Shown here piece by piece: positions 1 through 5,782 of a stretch of DNA of 7,259 nucleotides (positions are counted from its first letter, which is position 1; the number at the start of each line of letters is the position of its first letter). The position numbers and the translations under genes were made by a program. This stretch comes from JBGCDD01 sp045105075. Lineage in GTDB: Bacteria > Pseudomonadota > Alphaproteobacteria > Rhodobacterales > Rhodobacteraceae. The notes below the pieces were generated by a model that saw only the letters and a list, made by a program, of their open reading frames with translations, did no database searches and had not been told where the DNA came from. The stretch covers positions 1 through 7,259 of the forward strand of contig JBGCDD010000234.1 in the NCBI GenBank assembly GCA_045105075.1. The letters are read 5' to 3'.

Positions 1-299
1 ATGCTCCGATCGCGCCGCCCGGTCCCCGCGCTGTCGATGATGCGACTCCTAATGCAAACGGATTGTATCACGCTTGCGGCAATGTCTGGGAATGGACAGC
101 CGATGGTTTTGGCAGGCTGCATTCCCCACGCGACGCGCGCAATCCGTCCGGCAACCTTGGCGCACATGACAAAGTGGTCAAAGGCGGCTCATACCTTTGC
201 GCGCCCAGCTATTGCGCCCGATTTCGGCCGAGTTCACGCCGCCCAGAGACGCAAAACGCAACCACAGGTCATTTGGGATTCCGTGTGGCGAAAGGGTGA
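1..299 (+). CDS. Formylglycine-generating enzyme (sulfatase-modifying factor), C-terminal part
   Basis: This is the last 98 residues of a protein whose start lies before the window (first full codon at base 3; TGA at 297-299). It is the C-terminal part of an FGE-sulfatase (SUMF1/EgtB/PvdO-fold) domain. The hallmark NGLYHACGNVWEWTADGF lies at about bases 60-113, and the catalytic block GGSYLCAPSYCARFR at about 183-227. FGE oxidises a cysteine in the CxPxR motif of type I sulfatases to formylglycine, the residue that attacks sulfate esters. The two cysteines here (codons 198-200 and 213-215, five residues apart) match the copper-binding active-site pair of true aerobic FGEs (human Cys336/Cys341). 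This favours a real FGE over EgtB- or PvdO-like relatives, which lack that pair. The closing NATTGHLGFRVAK is the usual family end. The client sulfatase is not in view. Family assignment is firm; the exact substrate is inferred. Confidence 0.88.
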   Translation, partial: APIAPPGPRAVDDATPNANGLYHACGNVWEWTADGFGRLHSPRDARNPSGNLGAHDKVVKGGSYLCAPSYCARFRPSSRRPETQNATTGHLGFRVAKG

Positions 300-372
300 A
301 TGTGTCCGACACCAAGACGTGCTTTCACCCCAGATCCGGTCGCGAATGGGCTTGACGAGGACACAAAACTTG

Positions 373-394
373 AACTTGAATACAAATTCAAGTT
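373..394. promoter_or_regulatory. Perfect 9-bp inverted repeat upstream of the dioxygenase
   Basis: AACTTGAAT, four bases (ACAA), then ATTCAAGTT form a perfect dyad, centred about 65 bases before the dioxygenase start. An extra half-copy of the arm (AACTTGA, from 367) overlaps its left side. The stem is AT-rich and has no T-run after it, so it reads better as a protein-binding operator than as a terminator of the upstream FGE gene. A weak -35-like TTGAAC (370-375) and a poor -10-like TTAAGC (393-398), 17 bases apart, would place the dyad inside the promoter spacer. The bound regulator is unknown; the symmetry suits a small dimeric repressor (MarR- or GntR-like size), which is inference. Confidence 0.5.
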
Positions 395-448
395 AAGCAT
401 ATCGAAGACGCCCAGACACCGGTTTCCAAGCTGAAAAAGGAGAATGAA

Positions 449-1276
449 ATGAGAATTGTACCGATGACAACAGCCTTGGGGGCCGACATTTATGACGTCG
501 ATGTGCGTGATGAAACGGCCGTCGCGGACATCAAACAAGCGTTTGAAAAGTACTCGGTGATTGCAATTCGCGATCAAAATCTGACGCCGGATGAACACAT
601 CGCCTTTGCCGAAAGAATAGGCAACATCAACATCAATCGCTTCTTCCAAAAGCTGGACTCCCACCCGAACATTGCCGTTGTGTTAAAGGAAAAAGATCAA
701 AAGGCCGCCATTGGCGAGGAATGGCATACGGATCATTCCTATGACGTGGAACCCGCCCTGGGCTCGATCCTCAGCGCCATTGAAATGCCCGAGGTTGGTG
801 GAGACACTGTTTTTTCGTCAATGGCCGCAGCGTATGATGATCTATCTGAACCTTTCAAGGCGCGGCTAGACGGCTTGGAAGCGTGGCACGGCACATTTCA
901 CGCATTTATCAGCAGCCCTGCCGCCAAAAAAGCGCGCGAAGAAGGTCGTTTCGGTGACAACGTCACCCCGGAACCAGATGTCAAACATCCGCTGGTCATT
1001 AAACACCCGCTTTCGGGGCGAAAGTGTCTCTATGTCAATCCCGGTTTCACAACCGGCATCGACGGCATGTCGCGGATTGAATCAAATGCGCTGCTGGGCG
1101 GTATTTACGAGCATTGCAAAAAGCCAGAGTTTCAATGTCGCGTGCGTTGGCGCCAGGGTGATCTCACAATGTGGGACAATCGCGCAACCTGGCACAAAGC
1201 CATAAACGACTATGCTGGGCACCGCCGCTATATGCATCGCATTACGATTGAGGGATGCGCTCTTGAGGCAGCTTAA
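449..1276 (+). CDS. TauD/TfdA-family Fe(II)/2-oxoglutarate-dependent dioxygenase
   Basis: This 275-residue cytoplasmic enzyme couples oxidative decarboxylation of 2-oxoglutarate to hydroxylation of an organic substrate. In TauD, AtsK or TfdA this releases sulfite, sulfate or a phenol. All co-factor ligands are visible: the facial triad His93-x-Asp95 (WHTDHSYD) and His249 (TWHKA), with Arg260 and Arg264 for 2-oxoglutarate. Their offsets from the distal His (+11, +15) equal those of E. coli TauD (His255, Arg266, Arg270). The GGDT motif at 117-120 is also conserved. Length is typical of the family. The start is supported by AAGGAG at 437-442, six bases upstream. The preceding FGE gene ends 149 bases earlier, and a perfect dyad (373-394) lies between. 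Both families can act in sulfate-ester or sulfonate use, so an organosulfur role is possible. The primary substrate cannot be read from the sequence, and no taurine transporter is nearby. Confidence 0.93.
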   Translation: MRIVPMTTALGADIYDVDVRDETAVADIKQAFEKYSVIAIRDQNLTPDEHIAFAERIGNININRFFQKLDSHPNIAVVLKEKDQKAAIGEEWHTDHSYDVEPALGSILSAIEMPEVGGDTVFSSMAAAYDDLSEPFKARLDGLEAWHGTFHAFISSPAAKKAREEGRFGDNVTPEPDVKHPLVIKHPLSGRKCLYVNPGFTTGIDGMSRIESNALLGGIYEHCKKPEFQCRVRWRQGDLTMWDNRATWHKAINDYAGHRRYMHRITIEGCALEAA

Positions 1277-1318
1277 CAGATCGCACGATATCAAGTGGGG
1301 GATCTGCCGCCATGCATT

Positions 1319-1402
1319 GCCTGATCTTTCCCCTCTCACACACGCTTTGCCTGTCCCGCTGCCCGACAACACAGGCAAAGCGTGTGTGAGAGAGGGCCTG
1401 AT
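1319..1402. repeat. Perfect 22-bp hairpin flanked by 7-bp direct repeats
   Basis: Bases 1333-1354 and 1371-1392 are perfect reverse complements (22 of 22) around a 16-base loop. Three further outer G/C pairs are possible with a one-base bulge. GCCTGAT occurs directly repeated at 1319-1325 and 1396-1402, just outside the hairpin, like a target-site duplication. No T-run follows on either strand, so it is not a standard intrinsic terminator, although it sits 57 bases after the dioxygenase stop. It could be a small palindromic (REP/MITE-like) insertion, two abutting IS ends, or a rho-assisted or 3'-end-protecting RNA hairpin. IS30-type coding homology on the minus strand stops within the right-hand direct repeat. 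Confidence 0.7.
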
Positions 1403-1512
1403 TTGATCCGTTCAAGCACGCACGCCATCTCAGCGACAGGGACCTTTGCGAGCCACCAGTCTTCAATTCCACGCCGTTCCTGATACGAAAGTTGCGTGTA
1501 AACCGTGCCCAT
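1336..1512 (-). pseudogene. IS30-family transposase, truncated N-terminus
   Basis: On the minus strand an ATG at 1512-1510 opens a 58-codon frame beginning MGTVYTQLSYQERRGIEDWW and continuing AKVPVAEMACVLERIKS. This resembles the N-terminal helix-turn-helix of IS30-family transposases: the Y-x-x-L-(S/T)-x-x-E-R-x-x-I-E opening, then a second helix that normally runs into an R-x-x-S-T-I-x-R-E-I sequence. Homology ends at about base 1399, where that motif should appear; the frame then runs into the 22-bp hairpin and stops at 1338-1336. The full transposase would be over 300 residues, so more than 85% is missing and no DDE catalytic residue remains. The 5' end of the element should lie a few tens of bases above 1512 (about 1513-1580), but I cannot fix its terminal repeat. 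It is non-functional. Family recognition is from memory of family sequences, not a search. Confidence 0.6.
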
Positions 1513-1579
1513 TCGATGGTCGTCCTATTGGATAACGTGTTGTTTTATAAGAGGAGGCGCACTGCAAGGCAGCGCGCAC

Positions 1580-1654
1580 TCCATCGCCAAAAATGCCGTC
1601 GACAGACAACACGATGTCGCCCGGATTGATCCCGACCCAAACGGCGATCCGATC
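1580..1654 (-). pseudogene. Short PGD-motif coding remnant downstream of the RidA gene
   Basis: The minus strand directly after the RidA stop encodes DRIAVWVGINPGDIVLSVDG and then IFGDGV, in a frame open from about 1690 to 1463. The pattern V-G-x-x-x-x-P-G-D-I-V-x-x-x-D-G resembles the C-terminal region of RraA-like / 4-hydroxy-4-methyl-2-oxoglutarate aldolase-type proteins (x-x-PGD-V-V-x-x-D-x-D-G-V). After about residue 25 the frame loses any recognisable family character and runs into the IS30 remnant. No start codon with a ribosome binding site precedes it. It may be the stump of a gene destroyed by IS insertion or deletion, or a chance open frame. Assignment is weak. Confidence 0.25.
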
Positions 1655-1661
1655 TTTTTGC

Positions 1662-2057
1662 TTAATCCGCTGCCGTTGCTTCAATTTCAAACAACAACCC
1701 CGGTATTGCCAACCGGGTTACGCCCAGAAGGGTCATGGGGGGTGCAACCTGATGCGGCCCGAAACGCATCCCCATGAGGTCAAAATTTTTCAACGCCTCG
1801 TCGACGTCGGTGGCATAAACGCCCAGCTTGGTAACATTGCCAAGATCCATCCCGGCCTTGGCCAAAACCGCCTCGAGATTGTCGAGCGCCAGCGCGATTT
1901 GCGCCCGCATGTCACCGGGGTGCTGGGGGTTGCCCTCACCATCTACGGCCGTTTGGCCCGCGCAAATCACTTGTCGCGCAGCCCCTTCAATGATCTCCGC
2001 CTGATTATAGCCCAGTTGCAAAGACCAGCCCCAAGGGTTCACTGCAGTTCGTTTCAT
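1662..2057 (-). CDS. RidA (YjgF/YER057c/UK114) family protein
   Basis: This protein has 131 residues, the normal length for a trimeric RidA-fold protein (usually about 125-155). Family features in order are RQVICAGQTAVDGEG (about 28-42), the amphipathic helix DMRAQIALALDNLEAVLAKAG (49-69), and the closing strand LLFEIEATA (121-129). Classical RidA hydrolyses reactive enamines/imines such as 2-aminoacrylate, using an arginine in a P-x-R-x-x-V motif. Here the equivalent stretch reads APPMTLLGV (105-113), with Met108 at the Arg position. It therefore probably belongs to an Rid subgroup without imine deaminase activity, and the true reaction is unknown. The start is supported by AGGAG (2067-2071 on the complement) seven bases before the ATG. 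It is transcribed divergently from the WYL regulator with 87 bases between them, so that regulator likely controls it. Its downstream side has been rearranged by IS material. Confidence 0.9.
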   Translation of the reverse strand: MKRTAVNPWGWSLQLGYNQAEIIEGAARQVICAGQTAVDGEGNPQHPGDMRAQIALALDNLEAVLAKAGMDLGNVTKLGVYATDVDEALKNFDLMGMRFGPHQVAPPMTLLGVTRLAIPGLLFEIEATAAD

Positions 2058-2105
2058 CGCTCAAGTCTCCTGTTTGGTGTTGATGACTCAGTCCTAAAAC
2101 ATAAA

Positions 2106-2124
2106 GGTGCCAAATTTTGTCACC
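2106..2124. promoter_or_regulatory. Operator-like palindrome in the RidA/WYL-regulator divergent region
   Basis: GGTGcCAAA-T-TTTGtCACC is a 9-bp inverted repeat about a single central base, with eight of nine positions matching. It lies 20 bases before the regulator ATG and 48 bases before the RidA start on the other strand. It is well placed to block or activate both genes. A weak -35-like TTGATG (2080-2085) and -10-like TAAAGG (2102-2107), 16 bases apart, point toward the regulator, so the palindrome would cover the start of transcription: an autorepression layout. It is the obvious candidate target of the adjacent WYL protein. That link is inference. Confidence 0.62.
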
Positions 2125-2144
2125 ATTCGTGATAAGGTGGCGAT

Positions 2145-2864
2145 ATGAACATTCGTTTCCGCCATGACGCCCTCGTGCGCAGCCTTCGCCGCAACGGCAC
2201 CACCACCGTTGATGAACTTGCGCAAGACGTCGGTGTCTCACGCCGCACAATCCTGCGCGACATCAGCGCGCTTCGCGATCAAGGCTTTGTAATTCACTCT
2301 GATGTGGGGCGCGGCGGCGGCTTGCAGCTTGATCCGCAATCGATGCAGACAACCGCCCGGCTCTCTGTTGCCGAGATCTTTGCCCTTTTGATCAGCGTTG
2401 CGGCGATGCGCGCGGCCCAAAATCTGCCGTTCTCCGATTTGGCGGATGCCGGGCTGGCCAAGATTGAAAAGGCCCTGCCATCTGATAAGGTTACTGACTT
2501 GCGACGGTTTTTGGACTGTTTGCATATCGGTCAACTTTCCCCGCTTCAGGATATTTCCGATATTCAACCGATCGACCCGGCCCTGCTGCCCGCTTTCGAG
2601 ACGGCTTTCCTTAAAAGGTTGCACCTGCGTTTTGACTACCGGGACGCAAAAGGCGCAAAGACCCATCGCGAAGTAGAACCACAAGCCATGCTGATCCTTC
2701 AGCCATTGTGGTATCTGGTGGCCTGGGACTCGGCACGCGAAGACTTCCGTCATTTTCGGATGGATCGCATTAACAATCCAGAATGCGTCGCGGATCGACC
2801 CTTTCGCTGGCGACATGTGCCGTTTGAGGATGATGTTTGCCCCTATAAGGATCTCGCCCGTTAA
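2145..2864 (+). CDS. WYL-domain helix-turn-helix transcriptional regulator (YafY/DeoR-like)
   Basis: This 239-residue cytoplasmic DNA-binding regulator has an N-terminal winged HTH of the HTH_11 type (about 5-60): TTVDELAQDVGVSRRTILRD is the two-helix core, and GRGGGLQL is the typical wing. A linker (65-145) follows, then a WYL domain (about 150-215) with PLWYLVAWDSAREDFRHFRMDRI. The signature W189-Y190-L191 and the conserved arginines (FRMDRI) of the ligand-binding Sm-like fold are present. WYL proteins sense small molecules or nucleic acids; the ligand here is unknown. It lacks the extra C-terminal WCX extension of longer members. The start is supported by AAGGTGG at 2134-2140. The divergent RidA gene and the palindrome at 2106-2124 suggest it regulates itself and that neighbour. 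Family assignment is secure; target and ligand are inferred. Confidence 0.92.
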   Translation: MNIRFRHDALVRSLRRNGTTTVDELAQDVGVSRRTILRDISALRDQGFVIHSDVGRGGGLQLDPQSMQTTARLSVAEIFALLISVAAMRAAQNLPFSDLADAGLAKIEKALPSDKVTDLRRFLDCLHIGQLSPLQDISDIQPIDPALLPAFETAFLKRLHLRFDYRDAKGAKTHREVEPQAMLILQPLWYLVAWDSAREDFRHFRMDRINNPECVADRPFRWRHVPFEDDVCPYKDLAR

Positions 2865-2966
2865 CCAGCACCTTTCGCAGTTCATCAATCGCTCACAGCC
2901 CCTCCATTGCGTTCCTGCGACAAAGATCGTGAGATGTTGGCAGCGCAGGAAAAGGATGTTTTCGGG

Positions 2967-3902
2967 ATGTTTCGAATTTTCTCTTTGTTTGGTTTGGCTA
3001 TTGCAGCGCTCAGCATGATGTTGGTGGAAACCGCGCACGCCCAGCAGGGCGATTTGCAGACGCTTGGGTTTTCCCAAAACGGTGTGGCGCGAAGCTTCAT
3101 TCTCTACCGACCCAAGGGCGCAGCGGCCAATGCAGGTCCAAAACCGTTGGTTATGGTTATTCATGGCGGTGCTGGCACGGCGCGCGGCATGATGCGGCTG
3201 ACGCGGAGCCGTTGGAATACTCTGGCAGACCAGCATGGTTTCTTTGTTGTTTACCCCGACGCCATCGACAAAATGTGGGATTTCGCAGAAGGGCCGGTGT
3301 CCGCTCGTCTGGAGCGCCGCCGCGATGATCTGGCCTATTTTAAGACCGTGATTTCAACAACCTCGGCGGCTGTGCCCATTGATCGCAAACGCGTGTTCGC
3401 AACCGGTCTGTCACGCGGCGCACAGGCATCGTTTTTCCTCGCGTGCAACCTGCCGCGCCAGATCCGCGCGGTGATGCCTGTCGCCACCAATTTGCCCAAC
3501 TACATGGTGAACGAATGCCGGTCTGGCCCGCCGGTTGGTCTGGCGCTCATCACCGGGACGGCGGACAAACAGGTGCCCTATAACGGCGGAACAATCACGG
3601 TTTTGGGCCAGCAACGTGATGTGGTTTTGTCATCCGAGCAGACGATGGCGCTGTGGCAACGTCGCAATGGCTGCACCGGCACTTTCCGATCCAAGACGAT
3701 CGATGCGCGCCCCAACGACGGCGTGTCGGTCACCCGGCGCGATTGGCCCTGTTCGCGTGCCCCTGTGCGTCATTATACTGTGCATGGCGGCGGCCATACC
3801 TGGCCGTCAGGGCGCCAGTTCCTTCCGGTTCGATTGGTTGGCCGCGTGTCTCGCGATATTGATGCCGCAACCGAGGGCTGGGCCTTTTTCTCACAGTTTT
3901 GA
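2967..3902 (+). CDS. Exported PHB-depolymerase/LpqC-type esterase (alpha/beta hydrolase)
   Basis: The protein has 311 residues from the ATG at 2967. The frame is open further up (ATGs at 2907 and 2934), but only the 2967 start puts a signal peptide at the N-terminus (MFRIFSLFGLAIAALSMMLV, then ETAHA before QQGD). AAGGA lies at 2952-2956. The mature part is an alpha/beta hydrolase of the Esterase_PHB / poly(3-hydroxybutyrate) depolymerase type (LpqC, feruloyl-esterase relatives). Numbering from 2967: oxyanion region LVMVIHGGAG (61-70), nucleophile elbow GLSRG with Ser149, acid in GTADKQVPY with Asp200, and catalytic His277 in HGGGHTWPSG. The three residues are in the correct order and context. 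It probably hydrolyses a polymeric or aromatic ester outside the cytoplasm. The substrate (PHB, feruloyl or acetyl esters) cannot be told, and no substrate-binding domain is attached. It follows the WYL regulator by 102 bases with no clear operon link. Confidence 0.88.
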   Translation: MFRIFSLFGLAIAALSMMLVETAHAQQGDLQTLGFSQNGVARSFILYRPKGAAANAGPKPLVMVIHGGAGTARGMMRLTRSRWNTLADQHGFFVVYPDAIDKMWDFAEGPVSARLERRRDDLAYFKTVISTTSAAVPIDRKRVFATGLSRGAQASFFLACNLPRQIRAVMPVATNLPNYMVNECRSGPPVGLALITGTADKQVPYNGGTITVLGQQRDVVLSSEQTMALWQRRNGCTGTFRSKTIDARPNDGVSVTRRDWPCSRAPVRHYTVHGGGHTWPSGRQFLPVRLVGRVSRDIDAATEGWAFFSQF

Positions 3903-3904
3903 TC

Positions 3905-3922
3905 CAACCGCGTTCGCGGTTG
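3905..3922 (+). terminator. Hairpin just after the esterase gene
   Basis: CAACCGCG-TT-CGCGGTTG is a perfect GC-rich 8-bp inverted repeat starting two bases after the esterase stop. With a realistic four-base loop the stem is 7 bp. Position and strength suit transcription termination, but no T-run follows (ACGCGGCGCG), so it may be rho-dependent or simply stabilise the mRNA end. Confidence 0.45.
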
Positions 3923-3982
3923 ACGCGGCGCGCCTTTGAACACCGGCTGAACCATTCCCCAACAGCCAGACAGGATCCAGCT

Positions 3983-4019
3983 TGCGGCGCGTTGCAACGC
4001 CGCACCAGCGCGCTATGCT
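3983..4019 (+). promoter_or_regulatory. Sigma-70-type promoter with overlapping dyad, for the oxidoreductase gene
   Basis: TTGCAA (3992-3997) and TATGCT (4014-4019) are separated by 16 bases and fit a -35/-10 pair, about 40 bases before the ATG at 4058. The -35 sits inside a dyad, TGCGGCG (3983-3989) and CGCCGCA (3998-4004), whose middle GTTGCAAC is itself self-complementary. A protein bound there would occlude the -35, so this may be a repressor site. Alternatively the dyad is part of the termination region of the upstream esterase gene. The promoter is read by eye only. Confidence 0.45.
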
Positions 4020-4057
4020 CGCACACGACGGCACGCCAAATGTAGAAGGATCTCGCT

Positions 4058-5218
4058 ATGGCTGAGTTTGACATTATTGTTTACGGGGCCAGCGGTTTTA
4101 CCGGCAAGTTGGTCGCAGAATACTTGCAGGCGACCTATCCAGATCGGCCATGGGCCATGGCCGGGCGGAGCATTGAAAAACTGGCCACTGTTCGCGATGA
4201 ACTTGGTCTGCCGTCCGATACGGCGCTCATTGAAGCAGATGCTTCTGACCCATCGAGCCTTGATGCCATGGTGCAGCGCGGGCGCGCGGTGATCACGACC
4301 GTGGGACCTTACCAACTGTACGGCGAAGCGTTGGTTTCTGCGTGTGCAAAGCACGGGACCGACTACGTTGACCTCTCGGGCGAACCACCTTTTATGTGGG
4401 AAATGATCGAAAAATATGACGCTCAGGCAAAGGCATCCGGCGCGCGGATCGTACATTCCTGCGGCTTTGATTCAGTGCCGTTCGATATGGGCGTCTTTTT
4501 CCTTCAGGCTGCGGCCAAGGAACAGTTCGGCGCGCCTCTGAAAGACGTGAAATGCCGGGTCCGCGGTATGGCCGGCACGGCCTCAGGGGGGACAGCCGCC
4601 TCCGGCGCCGAAACGATGAAACGCGCCAAATCTGACCCAAACGTCTTCCAGCGATTGATGTCACCTTTTGCGCTTACCCCCGGTTTTGAAGGCGCCAAAC
4701 AGCCAACCGGGCACAAGTCCTACGAAGACACAGACTTTGGCTATTGGGTCGCCCCGTTTTTTATGGCCACGATCAACACCAAGAATGTGCATCGCTCCAA
4801 TATGCTGATGGATCACCTCTATGGACAGGATTTCACCTACGAAGAAATGATGTTCACAGGCAAAGGTGAGAAAGGCGCAGCCGTCGCAGAGCAAGTGGCC
4901 AAGACCGACATTGCCGCATTGTCTGCCAAACTGAAGCCCGGTGATGGTCCATCAAAGGAAGAACGTGAAAACGGCAGCTATGATTTGATGTTCACAGGTG
5001 TCTCCGAAGGCGGTGTGCGCATGATCGCTGGTGTCAAAGGCGACCGCGACCCCGGCTATGGCTCGACCAGCAAGATGATCACCGAATGCGCCATATGTTT
5101 GCTGGAAGAAGCCAAGGACACGCCCGGCGGCGTTCTCACGCCGGCCCCCGCGTTTGGACAATCCATAATTGACCGTCTGCAAGCAAAAGCCGGGCTGTCT
5201 TTCGCCATAGAAACCTGA
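4058..5218 (+). CDS. Saccharopine dehydrogenase-like NAD(P)-binding oxidoreductase (trans-acting enoyl reductase type)
   Basis: This 386-residue protein has an N-terminal Rossmann fold: FDIIVYGASGFTGKLVAEYL (4-23) carries the nucleotide-binding GASGFTG (10-16). AGRS at 35-38 is the end of beta-2, suited to NADP(H). VGPYQLYGEALVSACAKHGT (82-101) and YVDLSGEPPFM (103-113) are typical of the saccharopine-dehydrogenase-like (SCCPDH) group, as is the central HSCGFDSVPFDMG (133-145). Bacterial members are often called trans-acting enoyl reductases because mycobacterial Rv2953 reduces a polyketide enoyl intermediate. True lysine-pathway saccharopine dehydrogenases differ in their C-terminal half, so a role in lysine metabolism is unlikely. 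Substrate unknown; a lipid or enoyl reduction is only inferred. No membrane segment stands out. The start has AGAAGGA (4044-4050) seven bases upstream and a promoter-like pair at 3992-4019, suggesting its own transcript. Confidence 0.87.
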   Translation: MAEFDIIVYGASGFTGKLVAEYLQATYPDRPWAMAGRSIEKLATVRDELGLPSDTALIEADASDPSSLDAMVQRGRAVITTVGPYQLYGEALVSACAKHGTDYVDLSGEPPFMWEMIEKYDAQAKASGARIVHSCGFDSVPFDMGVFFLQAAAKEQFGAPLKDVKCRVRGMAGTASGGTAASGAETMKRAKSDPNVFQRLMSPFALTPGFEGAKQPTGHKSYEDTDFGYWVAPFFMATINTKNVHRSNMLMDHLYGQDFTYEEMMFTGKGEKGAAVAEQVAKTDIAALSAKLKPGDGPSKEERENGSYDLMFTGVSEGGVRMIAGVKGDRDPGYGSTSKMITECAICLLEEAKDTPGGVLTPAPAFGQSIIDRLQAKAGLSFAIET

Positions 5219-5308
5219 CTGGGGATGTTCTGGTCTGATTTGGTGCGGTAACAGATGGCAAACGCGCCGCTGATGCTGTGGCCATGACTGAAAAGGCCCA
5301 AACGTTCA

Positions 5309-5782
5309 ATGTCTGATCCACACATGAAAATCGTCCTGGTGACCCCTGAAATTCCTTACAATACAGGGGCCATCGGACGGACGTGTTTGGCGCTCAACAT
5401 CGAGCTGATCCTGATCAAGCCCTACGGATTTTCCCTGGAAGAAAAGGCGGTGCGGCGGGCCGGAATGGACTATTGGAAACATGTTCATCTGAGCGAATAT
5501 GACAATTGGCAGAGCTTTGTTGACGATCGCAAACCGCCGCGCGAAAGCACCTATTTCTTTGAAGAGCACGGCACGCAGAGCGTGTTTGCCCCAAGCTACC
5601 ACCCTGACGCTTTTCTGGTTTTTGGTTGTGAATCCCGTGGGTTACCGGCTTCTATTTTGGACACCCAAGAAGATCGTGTTTTTCATTTGCCAATGATCAA
5701 CCCGCTCGTGCGATCACTGAATCTGGCAAATGTGGCCACCGCCGTGGTGTATCAGGCCATGCGCACTCAATTAAGTGGATGA
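5309..5782 (+). CDS. trmL: tRNA (cytidine/uridine-34-2'-O)-methyltransferase TrmL
   Basis: This 157-residue protein has the same length as E. coli TrmL (YibK) and aligns along its whole length. SPOUT/SpoU motifs: motif 1 PEIPYNTGAIGRTC (13-26) with Asn18 and Arg24; the insert KPYGFSLEEKAVRRAGMDYW (37-56); motif 2 FLVFGCESRGLPASIL (102-117); motif 3 LPMINPLVRSLNLANVATAV (127-146). Motifs 2 and 3 form the deep trefoil knot that binds S-adenosylmethionine. The enzyme methylates the ribose 2'-OH of the wobble base in tRNA-Leu species. It is a minimal SPOUT protein without an N-terminal RNA-binding extension and acts as a dimer. An alternative start at codon 6 (5324) would match the E. coli N-terminus slightly better. 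Upstream of 5309 there is only a distant AAAGG (5290-5294), so the start is not certain. It follows the oxidoreductase by 90 bases. Confidence 0.95.
   Translation: MSDPHMKIVLVTPEIPYNTGAIGRTCLALNIELILIKPYGFSLEEKAVRRAGMDYWKHVHLSEYDNWQSFVDDRKPPRESTYFFEEHGTQSVFAPSYHPDAFLVFGCESRGLPASILDTQEDRVFHLPMINPLVRSLNLANVATAVVYQAMRTQLSG

Noticed and set aside
1333..1392. Hairpin as a standard rho-independent terminator of the dioxygenase
   Set aside because: No T-run follows on either strand, and a 22-bp perfect stem is longer than usual; kept as a repeat of unknown role.
2907..2966. Upstream start for the esterase (20 extra residues)
   Set aside because: The added residues (MRSCDKDREM...) are polar and would bury the signal peptide; the ATG at 2967 gives a normal export signal.
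2238..3236. Long open frame (332 codons) on the minus strand
   Set aside because: It overlaps the WYL regulator and the esterase gene in antisense. Its translation has no family features and is rich in Cys, His, Gln and Arg, as expected from a shadow frame.
4058..5218. Lysine-pathway saccharopine dehydrogenase (LYS1/LYS9 type)
   Set aside because: Only the N-terminal nucleotide-binding fold is shared; the GFDSVPFD block and length fit the SCCPDH/trans-acting enoyl reductase-like group instead.
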